From: a virus
Strand: one strand, 5' to 3'
Length of the DNA: 33,069 nucleotides
IMG/VR virus record: IMGVR_UViG_3300042896_000319
Location: 1-33,069 of that record
The notes below the pieces were generated by a model that was not told where the DNA came from, made no database searches, and saw only the letters and a program-made list of their open reading frames with translations. Position numbers and translations under genes: made by a program. Positions 1-8,981 of this stretch are shown here, piece after piece; the stretch's first letter is position 1, and the number at the start of each line of letters is the position of its first letter.

Positions 1-127
1 AAACAAGTAGACCAAACATTATTAGTCATAGCGTTGTTGGATATAATATTATCGTTGGTAATGCTTGTCAATTTAATGTGTTCTGTCCTAATATGCCTGT
101 ATATAAATTATCACCGGGTGGGCAACT
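1..127. repeat. Terminal direct repeat (copy 1), circularisation overlap
   Basis: Bases 1-127 are identical to 32943-33069. A reading frame crosses the join without interruption. The exact length of 127 suggests the assembler's k-mer overlap of a circular or circularly permuted molecule rather than a biological terminal repeat. The non-redundant genome would be 32,942 bp. Confidence 0.95.
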
Positions 128-212
128 TATGACCGGCAACACTGTCATTAACAATGCCCTGATAGAATGGTCTGACTCATTCAAACTCTATGAATGGGTG
201 GGAGCGGCATAA
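3..212 (+). CDS. Distal tail protein, C-terminal part (continues from 32468)
   Basis: This is the last 69 codons plus TAA of the gene that starts at 32468; codons stay in frame across the join, giving a 228-residue protein. The C-terminus reads ...DSFKLYEWVGAA. It lies between the tape measure gene and the DUF2163-like tail gene, the place usually held by the distal tail protein that caps the tube (gpM/gpL position in lambda-like tails). The family is inferred from position only. The stop TAA overlaps an ATAAATA motif. Confidence 0.8.
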   Translation, partial: TSRPNIISHSVVGYNIIVGNACQFNVFCPNMPVYKLSPGGQLMTGNTVINNALIEWSDSFKLYEWVGAA

Positions 213-215
213 ATA
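209..215 (+). promoter_or_regulatory. ATAAATA motif upstream of tail gene 234
   Basis: CATAAATAGA overlaps the TAA stop of the preceding gene and lies 18 nt before the ATG at 234. An AAGGA Shine-Dalgarno (221-225) sits between. One of 13 intergenic copies oriented with the downstream gene. The sequence matches the core of the T4 late promoter (TATAAATA). Function is inferred. Confidence 0.45.
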
Positions 216-233
216 GATTAAAGGAATAACTTA

Positions 234-905
234 ATGCAAACAATACCAGCAGTAGCAGGTAATAAATTACTCGTAACAAGTGCAGAATTTATTAAGCTAA
301 CAATTTACAACGACCAACTTAACCCATCTGATGTATCAATTTATACATTCAGTTCAGCATATAAAGAAGAGACCATTGACGGACAAGTATATACTCCATT
401 GGGTGGTTTACTTGCAGTGGGAACGCAGCAACGAGATTTACGAGTAACATCGGCTGATACTTCAGTTTCTTTAAGCGGGTTACAAAGCGATAATATTTAT
501 ATTGTTCTAGAGAAAAAAGTAAAAGGTAGTAAGTTAGAAATCATAAGAGGTTTCTATGATGAGAATTATGTAATGACCAGCACTGCTAAACGCTTTACTG
601 GTATAGTTACAAGTTATAGCATTACTGAAATACGCGAAAATAAAGACGATAATTTCGTGGTTACTATCAATGCAAGTAGCTATAAATTAGTTTTACAAAA
701 TCGTATTGCAGGCCGTAAAACTAATCAACAAAGTTGGAATGAGTTTAATCCAACTGATACGAGTATGGATCAAATCTATTCATTGGCTGATCAGACCTTT
801 GACTTTGGTCGACCAGTTGTATCAGGTGGAACTACTCAAAGCACTGCGTCAACTACAGCACAACAATCAAGTAGCACGAATAATTACGATTATCAAGGAA
901 TGTAA
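234..905 (+). CDS. Tail hub/assembly protein, DUF2163-like
   Basis: A 223-residue protein. The N-terminal half contains LLVTSAEFIKLTIYND and the motif ITEIRENKDDNFVVTI. Residues about 155-195 (NRIAGRKTNQQSWNEFNP followed by DTSMDQIYSLADQTFDFG) match the typical end of DUF2163/gpL-like tail proteins, in which a xRRTNxxSxxxFxPxDxS segment precedes the F(N/D)FG end. The tail after residue 195 is Ser/Thr/Gln-rich. Such proteins sit between the tape measure and the gpJ-type tip, which is the order here. Start: ATG at 234 with AAGGA 8 nt upstream. It ends 2 nt before the next ATG, so the two are translationally coupled. Family assignment is from motif memory and synteny. Confidence 0.7.
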   Translation: MQTIPAVAGNKLLVTSAEFIKLTIYNDQLNPSDVSIYTFSSAYKEETIDGQVYTPLGGLLAVGTQQRDLRVTSADTSVSLSGLQSDNIYIVLEKKVKGSKLEIIRGFYDENYVMTSTAKRFTGIVTSYSITEIRENKDDNFVVTINASSYKLVLQNRIAGRKTNQQSWNEFNPTDTSMDQIYSLADQTFDFGRPVVSGGTTQSTASTTAQQSSSTNNYDYQGM

Positions 906-907
906 TT

Positions 908-1354
908 ATGGCAATCCGTTCAGCAACTAAATTTGATATCCCACAGATATTTGATATGCTTAGGCATTACCGCGATGCAAATAATATCATTAAACTTGAT
1001 GCATTAGTAGATGAAGCTACCCCACTTGCTATTATGACTTACATATTAGCCGGTGCCGGTATTGCTCTTGTAAGCGAAACTGCTGGTAAATGCACCGGCA
1101 TGTTATTAGCTCTTAAAACTCCCTATCTTTGGGATAATACTAAATACATAATGAATGAGATTGTATATTGGGTTGAGCCTGAATACAGAGGCACATCAGC
1201 AGGATATCGTCTTATTAAACAATATACTGAGCAATGTGATGACCTCAAAGACTCATCAGCAATCATCAACTATACAATAAGTCAAATGGAAGGACAAACA
1301 TTGAATTACTCACGCTTTGGCTTTAAGCCCATAGAACATACCTGGGCCCAATAA
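908..1354 (+). CDS. GNAT-fold acetyltransferase-like protein in tail module
   Basis: A 148-residue protein with the layout of a Gcn5-related N-acetyltransferase: IRSATKFDIPQIFDMLRHY at the N-terminus (alpha1 region), a central beta strand NEIVYWVEPEYRG, then RGTSAGYRLIKQY in the position of the acetyl-CoA pyrophosphate-binding loop, and a C-terminal NYSRFGFKPIEHTW like the GNAT FYxxxGF element. It sits between the DUF2163-like and gpJ-like genes, where many siphoviruses carry an NlpC/P60 peptidase (gpK). Whether it modifies a host or phage substrate, or is a structural or assembly factor using the fold, is unknown. It is separated by 1 nt from the gpJ-like gene. Confidence 0.75.
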   Translation: MAIRSATKFDIPQIFDMLRHYRDANNIIKLDALVDEATPLAIMTYILAGAGIALVSETAGKCTGMLLALKTPYLWDNTKYIMNEIVYWVEPEYRGTSAGYRLIKQYTEQCDDLKDSSAIINYTISQMEGQTLNYSRFGFKPIEHTWAQ

Positions 1355-1355
1355 A

Positions 1356-4300
1356 ATGCCAATTTTTACAGCTATCGCAGTTGCCGTTTCTACCTATGTA
1401 GCCGGTATAACATGGGCATCAGTCGCTGCCTTTGCAGTTCGCACCGTTTTAATGATCGGTATATCTAAACTATTAACAAATAGAGCAGATGGTAATACTC
1501 AAACAGGTGCATCCGCTACTGATTCAGGTCGTTCACAAAAGGTACCTGCTACTAATAATAAATTGCCCGTGGTATATGGAACTGCATTTATGGCGCCAGT
1601 TATAACTGATGCCAAGATTAGCACCGATCAAAAGACAATGTGGTATGTTTGTGCTATTGCAGAACAAACTGATACAGGCACAACTTCAATCAATGATATC
1701 TATTGGGCAGGTAACTTACTTAATTTTGATGGCACTGATCAGACTAAGGTTGTAAGTTGGACTACTAACGCAGAAGTTCCGCAAACCGATACACGAGTAT
1801 CCGGCAATATGTATGTTTATAAGTATTCAAACGGAAGCTTTTCCGGCACTAATACAACTCGTTCTGCCATTGATATTATGCAAGATGCAGCTATACCTGC
1901 TACGCAAAGATGGACTTCTACCAACTTGATGAGCAATTGTTCATTCATCATTGTTAAGATTACCTATAATCAAGATATCAACTTGCAAGGTCTCGCTGCT
2001 ATAACAATGCAAGTTAATAATACTTTGTATAAGCCAGGCAGTGTTATGAAGGATTATTTAACCAATTCTCGTTATGGATGTGCTGTTCACCTTTCAAGTG
2101 TAGATGTTGCTTCATTGGATGCGTTGGATGCTTATAGTGATGCACCAATTACATATTACAATTATCCATATAATGGATCTACTTCTACTCAAAAACGCTA
2201 TACAATTAATGGCCCTATCAATACAGGTAATGATTGCTTAACCAATCTTAATTTGTTAGTGGATTCTTGTGATAGTTGGTTACAATATAGTGAATTGACC
2301 GGCCAATGGAAAGTAGTTATGAATCGTAGCTACTTAGACTATTCTACCACTGAAGCACTATACCATGTTACGGATGATCAGTTGATTGGTGGCATTGATG
2401 TTACCCCCATTGACTTGAACTCTGGTTATAACTCAATTGAAATTCAATATCCTAATACTCATATTAAGGATCAAATGGATTACCAATTGATTAATATGTA
2501 TGAAACTGCACCTGAATTGTTAAGCCCCAATGAGCCTAATAATCGTTTGACTGTGCAGTATCAACAAGTTAATAATGCAGTTCAAGCGTTGTATTTAGGT
2601 GCTCGTCGCTTATATCAAGGACGTGAAGATTTAGTTGTTAATTTTATGTTAGATTATTCTGGCATACAAATTGAAGCCGGTGATGTTATCAGAGTATCAT
2701 TCTCAGTATATGGATGGGATGGTATTGCGTTCCCTAATGGAAAATTATTCCGTGTTAGTCAGGTTCAAGAAGCTAAGTTAGAAGATGGTTCACTTGGTGC
2801 TAAGATATCTGCATTTGAATATAATGAATTGATTTATAACAATGATGTGGTGCAGAATTTTGTGCCTAGTCCAAACTCTGGATTAGCCGATCCAACAATC
2901 ATTTCAACTCCCGCAGCACCTGCGATTAGCAATATTATTACAAGTAGTGCGATTCCATCATTTGTTATAACTGCAACTACACCAGCGATAGGTAGTATTA
3001 CACAGCTTGAATATTGGTATGCAATTGCACCAACGATAAGTCCACCTACTAATACAAGCACATTTAAATTATGGGAAACACAATTTTATAATGATGGACC
3101 TGTGTTCCCAAGTGCTACTCCAGAAAGCACTACAATAACAGGCTTACCTGAATCAGAAGTAGGTTATTCTTATTTCTGGAGAGTAAGAGCAGCGGGCGCT
3201 CAAAGCAAATCATTATTCAGTGATAATAGTGCTCCATTCAATTGGGTTCCTACTCCTACAGCTACAATTGTTGGACAGAACTTCCAAACAAGCTTTCAAC
3301 CAAGTCCCATTACTGTTGCATTATATGGCAATGGAGCTCCTGACTTAGCAAATGTTTCAATAAGTTTATATGGATTAGTTGGTGCTACACAAGCAGATTA
3401 TAATCCAACTCAAAGCAATGTTACTATGAATAATAGTGAATGGCGCATTGATAATGCTAATATTATTCAAAATGGTATTGTGATTGGTAATCCATATGAA
3501 TCTACTTCCGGTTTATATGCTGTATGGCCCACTCCAACATCATTGACTGCTAATGTTGCAAGTATAACTGTTCCAATATATTATAAAGATAATACTGGAG
3601 TTGTTCACGCAAGTCCTCCCGCAGTAGTTAATATCAACAAGATTATAACCGGGGCAAATGGAAGTCGTGGTGTTGTTACACTTGCATATGTACCTGTAAA
3701 TTATAATCCAGCAGTTGCTGCTGATTCAACATTATCAAATAGCTTTTTTGCTACTACTGGATTCTCACCCCCAATTGATAATGATGGAGCAGTGTTCTTT
3801 AATGTGGGAACCAGCGCAAGCAGTTCACGCAAATATTTAAGTAATACTTGGACATTATCTACTTTATTAGTGCCTGGTGAAGTTATCACAGACAATAGTA
3901 TTAAAGATAATCAAATTACATACGGAACTATCCGCGGTGATAAAATCTATGGTAACACTATTACTGGTAATAAGATAGCCGGTCAAACTATTACTGGATA
4001 CAATTTAAATGGTAATACAATTACCGGTGATAAGATTGTTGGTAATACAATTACTGGTAATTTAATATATGGTAATACGATTACTGGTGATAAAATCACT
4101 GCCAATACGATTACTGGTAATTTAATTCAAGCCAATACTATCAGTGCTATAAACATAGTAACCGGAACGATTACTACTAATTTAATGACAGCTAATACAA
4201 TTAATGCTGATCGTATTACTGCTAACACTATATCTGCGGACAAATTAGTTGCTCATTCTATTACATCGGACCAAATATTAGCTAATAGTATTACTACCAA

Positions 4301-6101
4301 CAGTTTAGCTGCAAATTCAATTACCAGTTATCAATTAGAAGCGTTCTCTGTTACATTAGGTAAAGTAGCAGCCGGCGCCATTACTGCATCAAGTATTGCT
4401 GCCAATACAATTACATATGAGAATTTAGTAATTGGTGCAGTTACTCAAGCGCGTAGTAAAACAGCAGACGCTGCAACTGCAATTATTCCTAAATACAATT
4501 GGCCCACTCCCCCATCTGGTTATACTAAACCTTGGCCCGATAATACACGTGGTATGGTTCCATTGGGTGGCGTAACTATTATTCCTACTACTGATCCTAC
4601 AAGCTCAGCTAATCTTGAATACACAGAAGGTAGTCGTATTGAAATTGGATTTAGTGCAAAACTATATTCAAATACATTCACAACTCAAAACTGTATTGAA
4701 GTATGGAAATCCGGTGCTACAAGTTATTATGATCGTGGATTTAATACAATGCGTCATAGCTATAATTTGACTGCTAATGGATCATTCACTACTCAAACTA
4801 TTCACGCACAAGGATTCGGCGGTTTAGATTATGTAAGTGCTGACGGTGGTAATACATGGTCTTCATTCAATAACAGTAGCACAAGCAAAACTATTACTGG
4901 AGCTATTAATCAATATATTCAATCGCCCGCTAATACATTACAAACAACAGTAGTTGGAACATTACAGATACCTGATAGTGGTGGCCCGTCAAGCACTCCA
5001 ACAAGTAACTGGGGTCAACGATATCCCATGGTTTCATTGGCTAATAATCCATTAAAATATTATTACACAATTAATGTTGGTGGTTCATACATATATACCA
5101 CATTATATGATATGTCAGTTACTCCTGCTTCAGGTGGTAATGGTATAAGCGGGGGAACTGTATCTACTTCAACAGGCGCATTAGCGTGTGGTGCACAAGG
5201 TCAAATTTATTATCAATCAAATAACGGCCAGTTAACTGGAACCGGTCAATATAATAATTGGGTAATTGAAGATACCGGTGGAACATTACAAACGTTGTAT
5301 AATGTGTATTCGAATGCACCCGCAGTTAGTCCAAAGAATTATACAGCAGTTGCAGTTGGACAAGCCGGCACTTTACTATTATCAAATAGAGTATGGGGTG
5401 TTACTGACACATGGACAAGTAAATCATTGTTATTGACTAATGGTAGCCCTATATTAACTGATTTGTATGGTGTTGCTGGAAATGATGCTGTGCCTGGATC
5501 AGGTATATGGGTGGCTGTGGGTCAATATGGAGTATTAGTATCAAGTTTAAATGATGGTGCTACATGGACTCAACGCTCGACCCCAATTGGAACTAATCTT
5601 CGTTCAGTAAGATATGGTAATGGTAAATGGTTAGTAGTCGGTGATAATGGTGTTGTTCTAACAAGCACTGATGCAATAAATTGGACTCAAGTAATGTTAA
5701 CTGATGCATCTATCACAACTGATATGTTAACAGTTAATATGATATCAATCGATTACAGTCCTGTATGGAATAGATTCAATATCGGTGCTCAAGGATATAT
5801 CTTTACAACAAGTGCAACGACTATTTTAATCAAATGCCCAACAGGTGGTAATATCGGACCTACTTCGAAATATGATTTACAACGATTAGCATTTTGGGGC
5901 AGTCATCCTAACATAACTGATGTTTCTATTCCTCCGGTAGAACAACAAGTTGTTAACGGTACAATAATGAGTGGAACAATTGTGGATACGCAATATGTTA
6001 TGGGGCAGGAAACTACATATTATCTTGTGTTAGGTAATATGGGGCAATCAGTGATTTGGACAGGACAAGCCTATTTACAAGTAACTGAGATAAAGAGATA
6101 A
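1356..6101 (+). CDS. gpJ-like tail tip / host-specificity protein (1581 aa)
   Basis: The largest gene. Residues about 5-40 form a hydrophobic N-terminus (GITWASVAAFAVRTVLMIGI), then NKLPVVYGTAFMAPVITDAK, the start of the gpJ/tip attachment core, which runs to about residue 510 (QIEAGDVIRVSF...). Fibronectin-like segments follow at about 515-800. Residues about 848-1030 hold a run of short repeats of the type GNTITGDKI / ANTITGNLI / ANSITT, as in gpJ C-terminal extensions and fibre shafts. Residues about 1260-1500 contain W..V...G.(V/I)..S.DG..W repeats (VAVGQYGVLVSS, WLVVGDNGVVLTSTDAINW) like YCF48/sialidase beta-propellers. This suggests a tip core, a stalk and a receptor-binding head in one chain. 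Start ATG 1356 lies 1 nt after the upstream stop. Confidence 0.85.
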   Translation: MPIFTAIAVAVSTYVAGITWASVAAFAVRTVLMIGISKLLTNRADGNTQTGASATDSGRSQKVPATNNKLPVVYGTAFMAPVITDAKISTDQKTMWYVCAIAEQTDTGTTSINDIYWAGNLLNFDGTDQTKVVSWTTNAEVPQTDTRVSGNMYVYKYSNGSFSGTNTTRSAIDIMQDAAIPATQRWTSTNLMSNCSFIIVKITYNQDINLQGLAAITMQVNNTLYKPGSVMKDYLTNSRYGCAVHLSSVDVASLDALDAYSDAPITYYNYPYNGSTSTQKRYTINGPINTGNDCLTNLNLLVDSCDSWLQYSELTGQWKVVMNRSYLDYSTTEALYHVTDDQLIGGIDVTPIDLNSGYNSIEIQYPNTHIKDQMDYQLINMYETAPELLSPNEPNNRLTVQYQQVNNAVQALYLGARRLYQGREDLVVNFMLDYSGIQIEAGDVIRVSFSVYGWDGIAFPNGKLFRVSQVQEAKLEDGSLGAKISAFEYNELIYNNDVVQNFVPSPNSGLADPTIISTPAAPAISNIITSSAIPSFVITATTPAIGSITQLEYWYAIAPTISPPTNTSTFKLWETQFYNDGPVFPSATPESTTITGLPESEVGYSYFWRVRAAGAQSKSLFSDNSAPFNWVPTPTATIVGQNFQTSFQPSPITVALYGNGAPDLANVSISLYGLVGATQADYNPTQSNVTMNNSEWRIDNANIIQNGIVIGNPYESTSGLYAVWPTPTSLTANVASITVPIYYKDNTGVVHASPPAVVNINKIITGANGSRGVVTLAYVPVNYNPAVAADSTLSNSFFATTGFSPPIDNDGAVFFNVGTSASSSRKYLSNTWTLSTLLVPGEVITDNSIKDNQITYGTIRGDKIYGNTITGNKIAGQTITGYNLNGNTITGDKIVGNTITGNLIYGNTITGDKITANTITGNLIQANTISAINIVTGTITTNLMTANTINADRITANTISADKLVAHSITSDQILANSITTNSLAANSITSYQLEAFSVTLGKVAAGAITASSIAANTITYENLVIGAVTQARSKTADAATAIIPKYNWPTPPSGYTKPWPDNTRGMVPLGGVTIIPTTDPTSSANLEYTEGSRIEIGFSAKLYSNTFTTQNCIEVWKSGATSYYDRGFNTMRHSYNLTANGSFTTQTIHAQGFGGLDYVSADGGNTWSSFNNSSTSKTITGAINQYIQSPANTLQTTVVGTLQIPDSGGPSSTPTSNWGQRYPMVSLANNPLKYYYTINVGGSYIYTTLYDMSVTPASGGNGISGGTVSTSTGALACGAQGQIYYQSNNGQLTGTGQYNNWVIEDTGGTLQTLYNVYSNAPAVSPKNYTAVAVGQAGTLLLSNRVWGVTDTWTSKSLLLTNGSPILTDLYGVAGNDAVPGSGIWVAVGQYGVLVSSLNDGATWTQRSTPIGTNLRSVRYGNGKWLVVGDNGVVLTSTDAINWTQVMLTDASITTDMLTVNMISIDYSPVWNRFNIGAQGYIFTTSATTILIKCPTGGNIGPTSKYDLQRLAFWGSHPNITDVSIPPVEQQVVNGTIMSGTIVDTQYVMGQETTYYLVLGNMGQSVIWTGQAYLQVTEIKR
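3930..4440 (+). repeat. Short in-frame repeats encoding the GNTITGDKI shaft of the tip protein
   Basis: Degenerate units close to 'ggtaatacaattactggt' recur about every 27-57 nt and encode (G/A)NTITG(N/D)(K/L)I. The repetition is in frame and reflects a beta-helical or triple-stranded shaft, not a mobile element. Confidence 0.75.
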
Positions 6102-6103
6102 TC

Positions 6104-6110
6104 ATAAATA
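6104..6110 (+). promoter_or_regulatory. ATAAATA motif upstream of fibre-adaptor gene 6128
   Basis: CATAAATAGA lies 17 nt before ATG 6128 with AAGGA (6116-6120) between. The arrangement is nearly identical to the 209-234 site. A second ATAAATA (6122-6128) overlaps the start codon and may be chance. Confidence 0.45.
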
Positions 6111-6127
6111 GATATAAGGAAATAAAT

Positions 6128-6610
6128 ATGTCATTACTATTAAATGGTGCTAAGACAGCTACAATCGCTGGCACACAAATGCAATGTATAGAGATTTACG
6201 CAGGTGAATCATATACATTACCCTTCAGTTTTACTGATACATTGGGTGCTTCAGTTGATTGCACTGGTTGGACATTGGATACTACTGCAAAATGGTATAA
6301 ATGCGGCGTGAGTTATCCAGCTGGTAATGCTATTGTTGAAGAAATTATATTGAGTAATATAACAGTAGTAGCTCCACAGCCCACAGTGCCCCCGGCATTG
6401 ACTTCAGCATTTGTTACTCCAGCTACTGGAATTGGTTATATCTATTTGCCAACTACATTAAGCGGAACAACTGCTGAAACTACTCCTGATTTGACTGATA
6501 CAACTACATTACTTTGTATTGTTTCAATGAGTGTTACAAGGGTTGATACAACTTCAGGATTCAATGATACAAACCGTGAGCCGATCGGAATATTAATTAG
6601 GTACCAGTAA
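6128..6610 (+). CDS. Fibre adaptor / baseplate-type small protein, copy A
   Basis: A 160-residue protein with an N-terminal beta-rich segment including IEIYAGESYTLPFSFTD and CTGWTLDTTAKWYK. This is the pattern of BppU/phage-fibre N-terminal domains in which a 'dxxWxxxfxxxxGxxxDltG' strand is followed by a parameter list. It is paired with the fibre gene starting 2 nt later; gene 10408 precedes a second fibre gene in the same way. Likely a structural adaptor joining fibre to tail tip. Function is inferred from gene pairing and a weak motif. Confidence 0.5.
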   Translation: MSLLLNGAKTATIAGTQMQCIEIYAGESYTLPFSFTDTLGASVDCTGWTLDTTAKWYKCGVSYPAGNAIVEEIILSNITVVAPQPTVPPALTSAFVTPATGIGYIYLPTTLSGTTAETTPDLTDTTTLLCIVSMSVTRVDTTSGFNDTNREPIGILIRYQ

Positions 6611-6611
6611 T

Positions 6612-8981
6612 ATGAGCGATATCAACAACACATTCGTTGTTCAACCAATTAATCAGAATATCGTTGTTGAATCAAGTAATATTAATATTACTCCGGTTGC
6701 AACTGATATCGCAATTACTCCGGTTGCTCTCAATGCTAGCATATCCCTTACGCCCATTTCAGCTTCTTTTGTTGTAGATAATACTTCAATAGCATTTACT
6801 CCAACTACAACTAATCTTAATGTGATTGTTGGCACCGGTAGTGTTGGAGGAAATCCAGCTGGGCCAGATCATTCTCTTCAATTTAATGATAATGGAATAT
6901 TCGGTGGTTCACCAAGTTTCACTGTATCAAATCAAACTATGTATGCCGAGAATATTACAGGCAATGGATATGGATTATATTCATTAAACGCTGCTAATAT
7001 TCAAGGAGTTATTCCTTATGCTACACACAGTGATGGTGCAAATTATGCTAATGTTGCAAACACTGCAAATTATGCAACAACAGCCGGCTTAGCTAACTTA
7101 GCTCATCAAGTAATAGATGGCTATCAACCTAATATCGTTAATGTTGGAACATTAGAAAATCTATCAGTATATACCTATATAGAAACAGGATCAATTCTAA
7201 CTGATAATCTTCTACACGCAAATGGAGTAGCGTGGACCTTTGGTGGTGGTAATGCGGTCGATGCAAACTTTGCAAACTATGCAGGTAATGTAACTATATC
7301 GGCACAGCCCAATATAACTTCAGTTGGCAATCTTGTAGCATTGACCATTCAAAATAGCAATGTAGTTAAACCAACTATCAAATTTACTCCCAATGGAACT
7401 GCTATAGGTAATACAGTGGGTAACATAAGTTCAACTGTTATAACTGATTATGGTAATGTGAATGGTAACTTAGCAGTTGGACAGAATTTGGCTTTTGTAA
7501 GAGCAAGAGGTAATTCAGCAGCCCCAACTACTGTGGTTGCTAATGACCAAGTAGCAAGAATAGTCGGACAAGTATATAATGGTTCGGGATATCCTACAGC
7601 GGGTGCTATCACTATTACTGCTAATAGCATAATCAATACAGCAGCCAACGCCAATTGGACTCCTGGCAATATTACATTCACAGTGGGTAATCCATCTGGT
7701 AACATGGCAAGTTCTGCTACTGGTGCTATTAGTAGCGGTATTCATAGAATGACATTTGACCAATATGGTCGTTTTGTTCTTACACCAGGAACAGCAGCCA
7801 CTGGTAATACAAGTGCATCAGTGCTTATCAATAGTTGGGGTGGTTCAACAGGTGGAGCCGCGGCAGCAACAGGTCGTATGGTATTTCAACGATATCGTGG
7901 TAATGTTGAGGCTAATGTCTCTGTGCAACCAGGTGATCAATTGAGTTTTATTGGTGTAGGTGCATATAATGGTAATGCAGTTTATACTCCAGCAGCAGCA
8001 TTAGTTAGTTCTGTTGATTCTACCTATACAGCAGGCAATACAATTGTTCCAGTGAGAACATCAATTATTACAAATGATAGTAATGGTACATCATATTCAA
8101 CTACATTTGGTGCTACTGGATCCTTGAGTGTGCAGGGTGGATATTCATCGATATTGAATAATCAAAATGTTGCAGTAGCCGCATTTGGATTTAATGTCTA
8201 TCAAAATGCCGGTTCACCTACTAATCCTGCAACTTATTTCCGTGCTCGAGGAACTAGTTCTGTTCCATTACCTGTTCAGGTTAATGATAGTATTAAAAGT
8301 GAATCCTGGTGGGTATATGGTGATAGTGGACATCAGTATGTGCAAGCGGGTTCTACATATGTCGTTGTTACGGCCAATGATAATGCCGGTAATATTGCAT
8401 CAGCAGTTTCATTTAGTTCTGCCGGTAACACTTCTAATGATGCGATACAATTCTCTACGGGGACAACTACTTTTAATTCAAATGTAGTTATTAACGGGAT
8501 AACTACATTAGGATCAGCTGGTAATGTTAAAATAACAGGTGGTTCAGTAGGACAAGTTTTATCAACTGATGGTTCTGGTAACTTATCTTGGACAGCAGAT
8601 ATAAGTTTGCAAGAAGCAGTTAATATTATTGCAAGCAGCCCAACTCCAGCACAAAATATTGATATCAAAACAGATTCAATTTGGTATTTTACATCTCCTA
8701 TTACAGCAAATACAGTTTTGAATTTCAGGGGAGATGGAACAACTACATTAGCAAGTTGGTTAGCAGTGGGGAAAAGTATAACTGTTTCCACTATTATCAC
8801 TAATGCAATAGCCACTGGATATGGCGTAGCTTCTATTAAAATAGATGGAGTCAGTCAATCATTAATGTGGTTAGATAGTCCACCCGCAATAGTAACATAC
8901 GGGGTAGCTTCATATATCTTCACAATCATTAGAACCTCATCTGGATTTACAGTCATTGGTAATGTAGGAAATGCTTCATAA
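6612..8981 (+). CDS. Tail fibre protein A (789 aa)
   Basis: A repetitive Asn/Thr/Ser/Ala/Val-rich protein typical of trimeric fibres. Residues 1-75 hold strand repeats (NITPVATDIAITPVALNASI). At about 85-100 it has PDHSLQFNDNGIFGGS, the 'LQFNxxGxFGG' module common in phage fibres, and then LNAANIQGVIPYATHSDGAN. Near residue 640 it has KITGGSVGQVLSTDGSGNL, shared with fibre B (10908). The central part is made of repeated RARGxxxxPxxVxxND segments. The stop TAA shares its last A with the next ATG (TAATG), so translation is coupled. Probable receptor-binding or fibre-shaft subunit. Confidence 0.75.
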   Translation: MSDINNTFVVQPINQNIVVESSNINITPVATDIAITPVALNASISLTPISASFVVDNTSIAFTPTTTNLNVIVGTGSVGGNPAGPDHSLQFNDNGIFGGSPSFTVSNQTMYAENITGNGYGLYSLNAANIQGVIPYATHSDGANYANVANTANYATTAGLANLAHQVIDGYQPNIVNVGTLENLSVYTYIETGSILTDNLLHANGVAWTFGGGNAVDANFANYAGNVTISAQPNITSVGNLVALTIQNSNVVKPTIKFTPNGTAIGNTVGNISSTVITDYGNVNGNLAVGQNLAFVRARGNSAAPTTVVANDQVARIVGQVYNGSGYPTAGAITITANSIINTAANANWTPGNITFTVGNPSGNMASSATGAISSGIHRMTFDQYGRFVLTPGTAATGNTSASVLINSWGGSTGGAAAATGRMVFQRYRGNVEANVSVQPGDQLSFIGVGAYNGNAVYTPAAALVSSVDSTYTAGNTIVPVRTSIITNDSNGTSYSTTFGATGSLSVQGGYSSILNNQNVAVAAFGFNVYQNAGSPTNPATYFRARGTSSVPLPVQVNDSIKSESWWVYGDSGHQYVQAGSTYVVVTANDNAGNIASAVSFSSAGNTSNDAIQFSTGTTTFNSNVVINGITTLGSAGNVKITGGSVGQVLSTDGSGNLSWTADISLQEAVNIIASSPTPAQNIDIKTDSIWYFTSPITANTVLNFRGDGTTTLASWLAVGKSITVSTIITNAIATGYGVASIKIDGVSQSLMWLDSPPAIVTYGVASYIFTIIRTSSGFTVIGNVGNAS

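Noticed and set aside
1-127. Biological direct terminal repeat (as in T7-like phages)
   Set aside because: The repeat is exactly 127 bp and lies in the middle of a structural gene, which fits an assembler overlap better than true genome ends; read-depth data would be needed to settle it.
6122-6128. Second ATAAATA overlapping the ATG of gene 6128
   Set aside because: It includes the start codon's A and lies after the Shine-Dalgarno, so it is probably coincidental beside the better placed copy at 6104.
8333-8815. Leftward 160-codon open frame opposite fibre A
   Set aside because: A shadow of the repetitive fibre coding strand without promoter, ribosome site or recognisable protein pattern.
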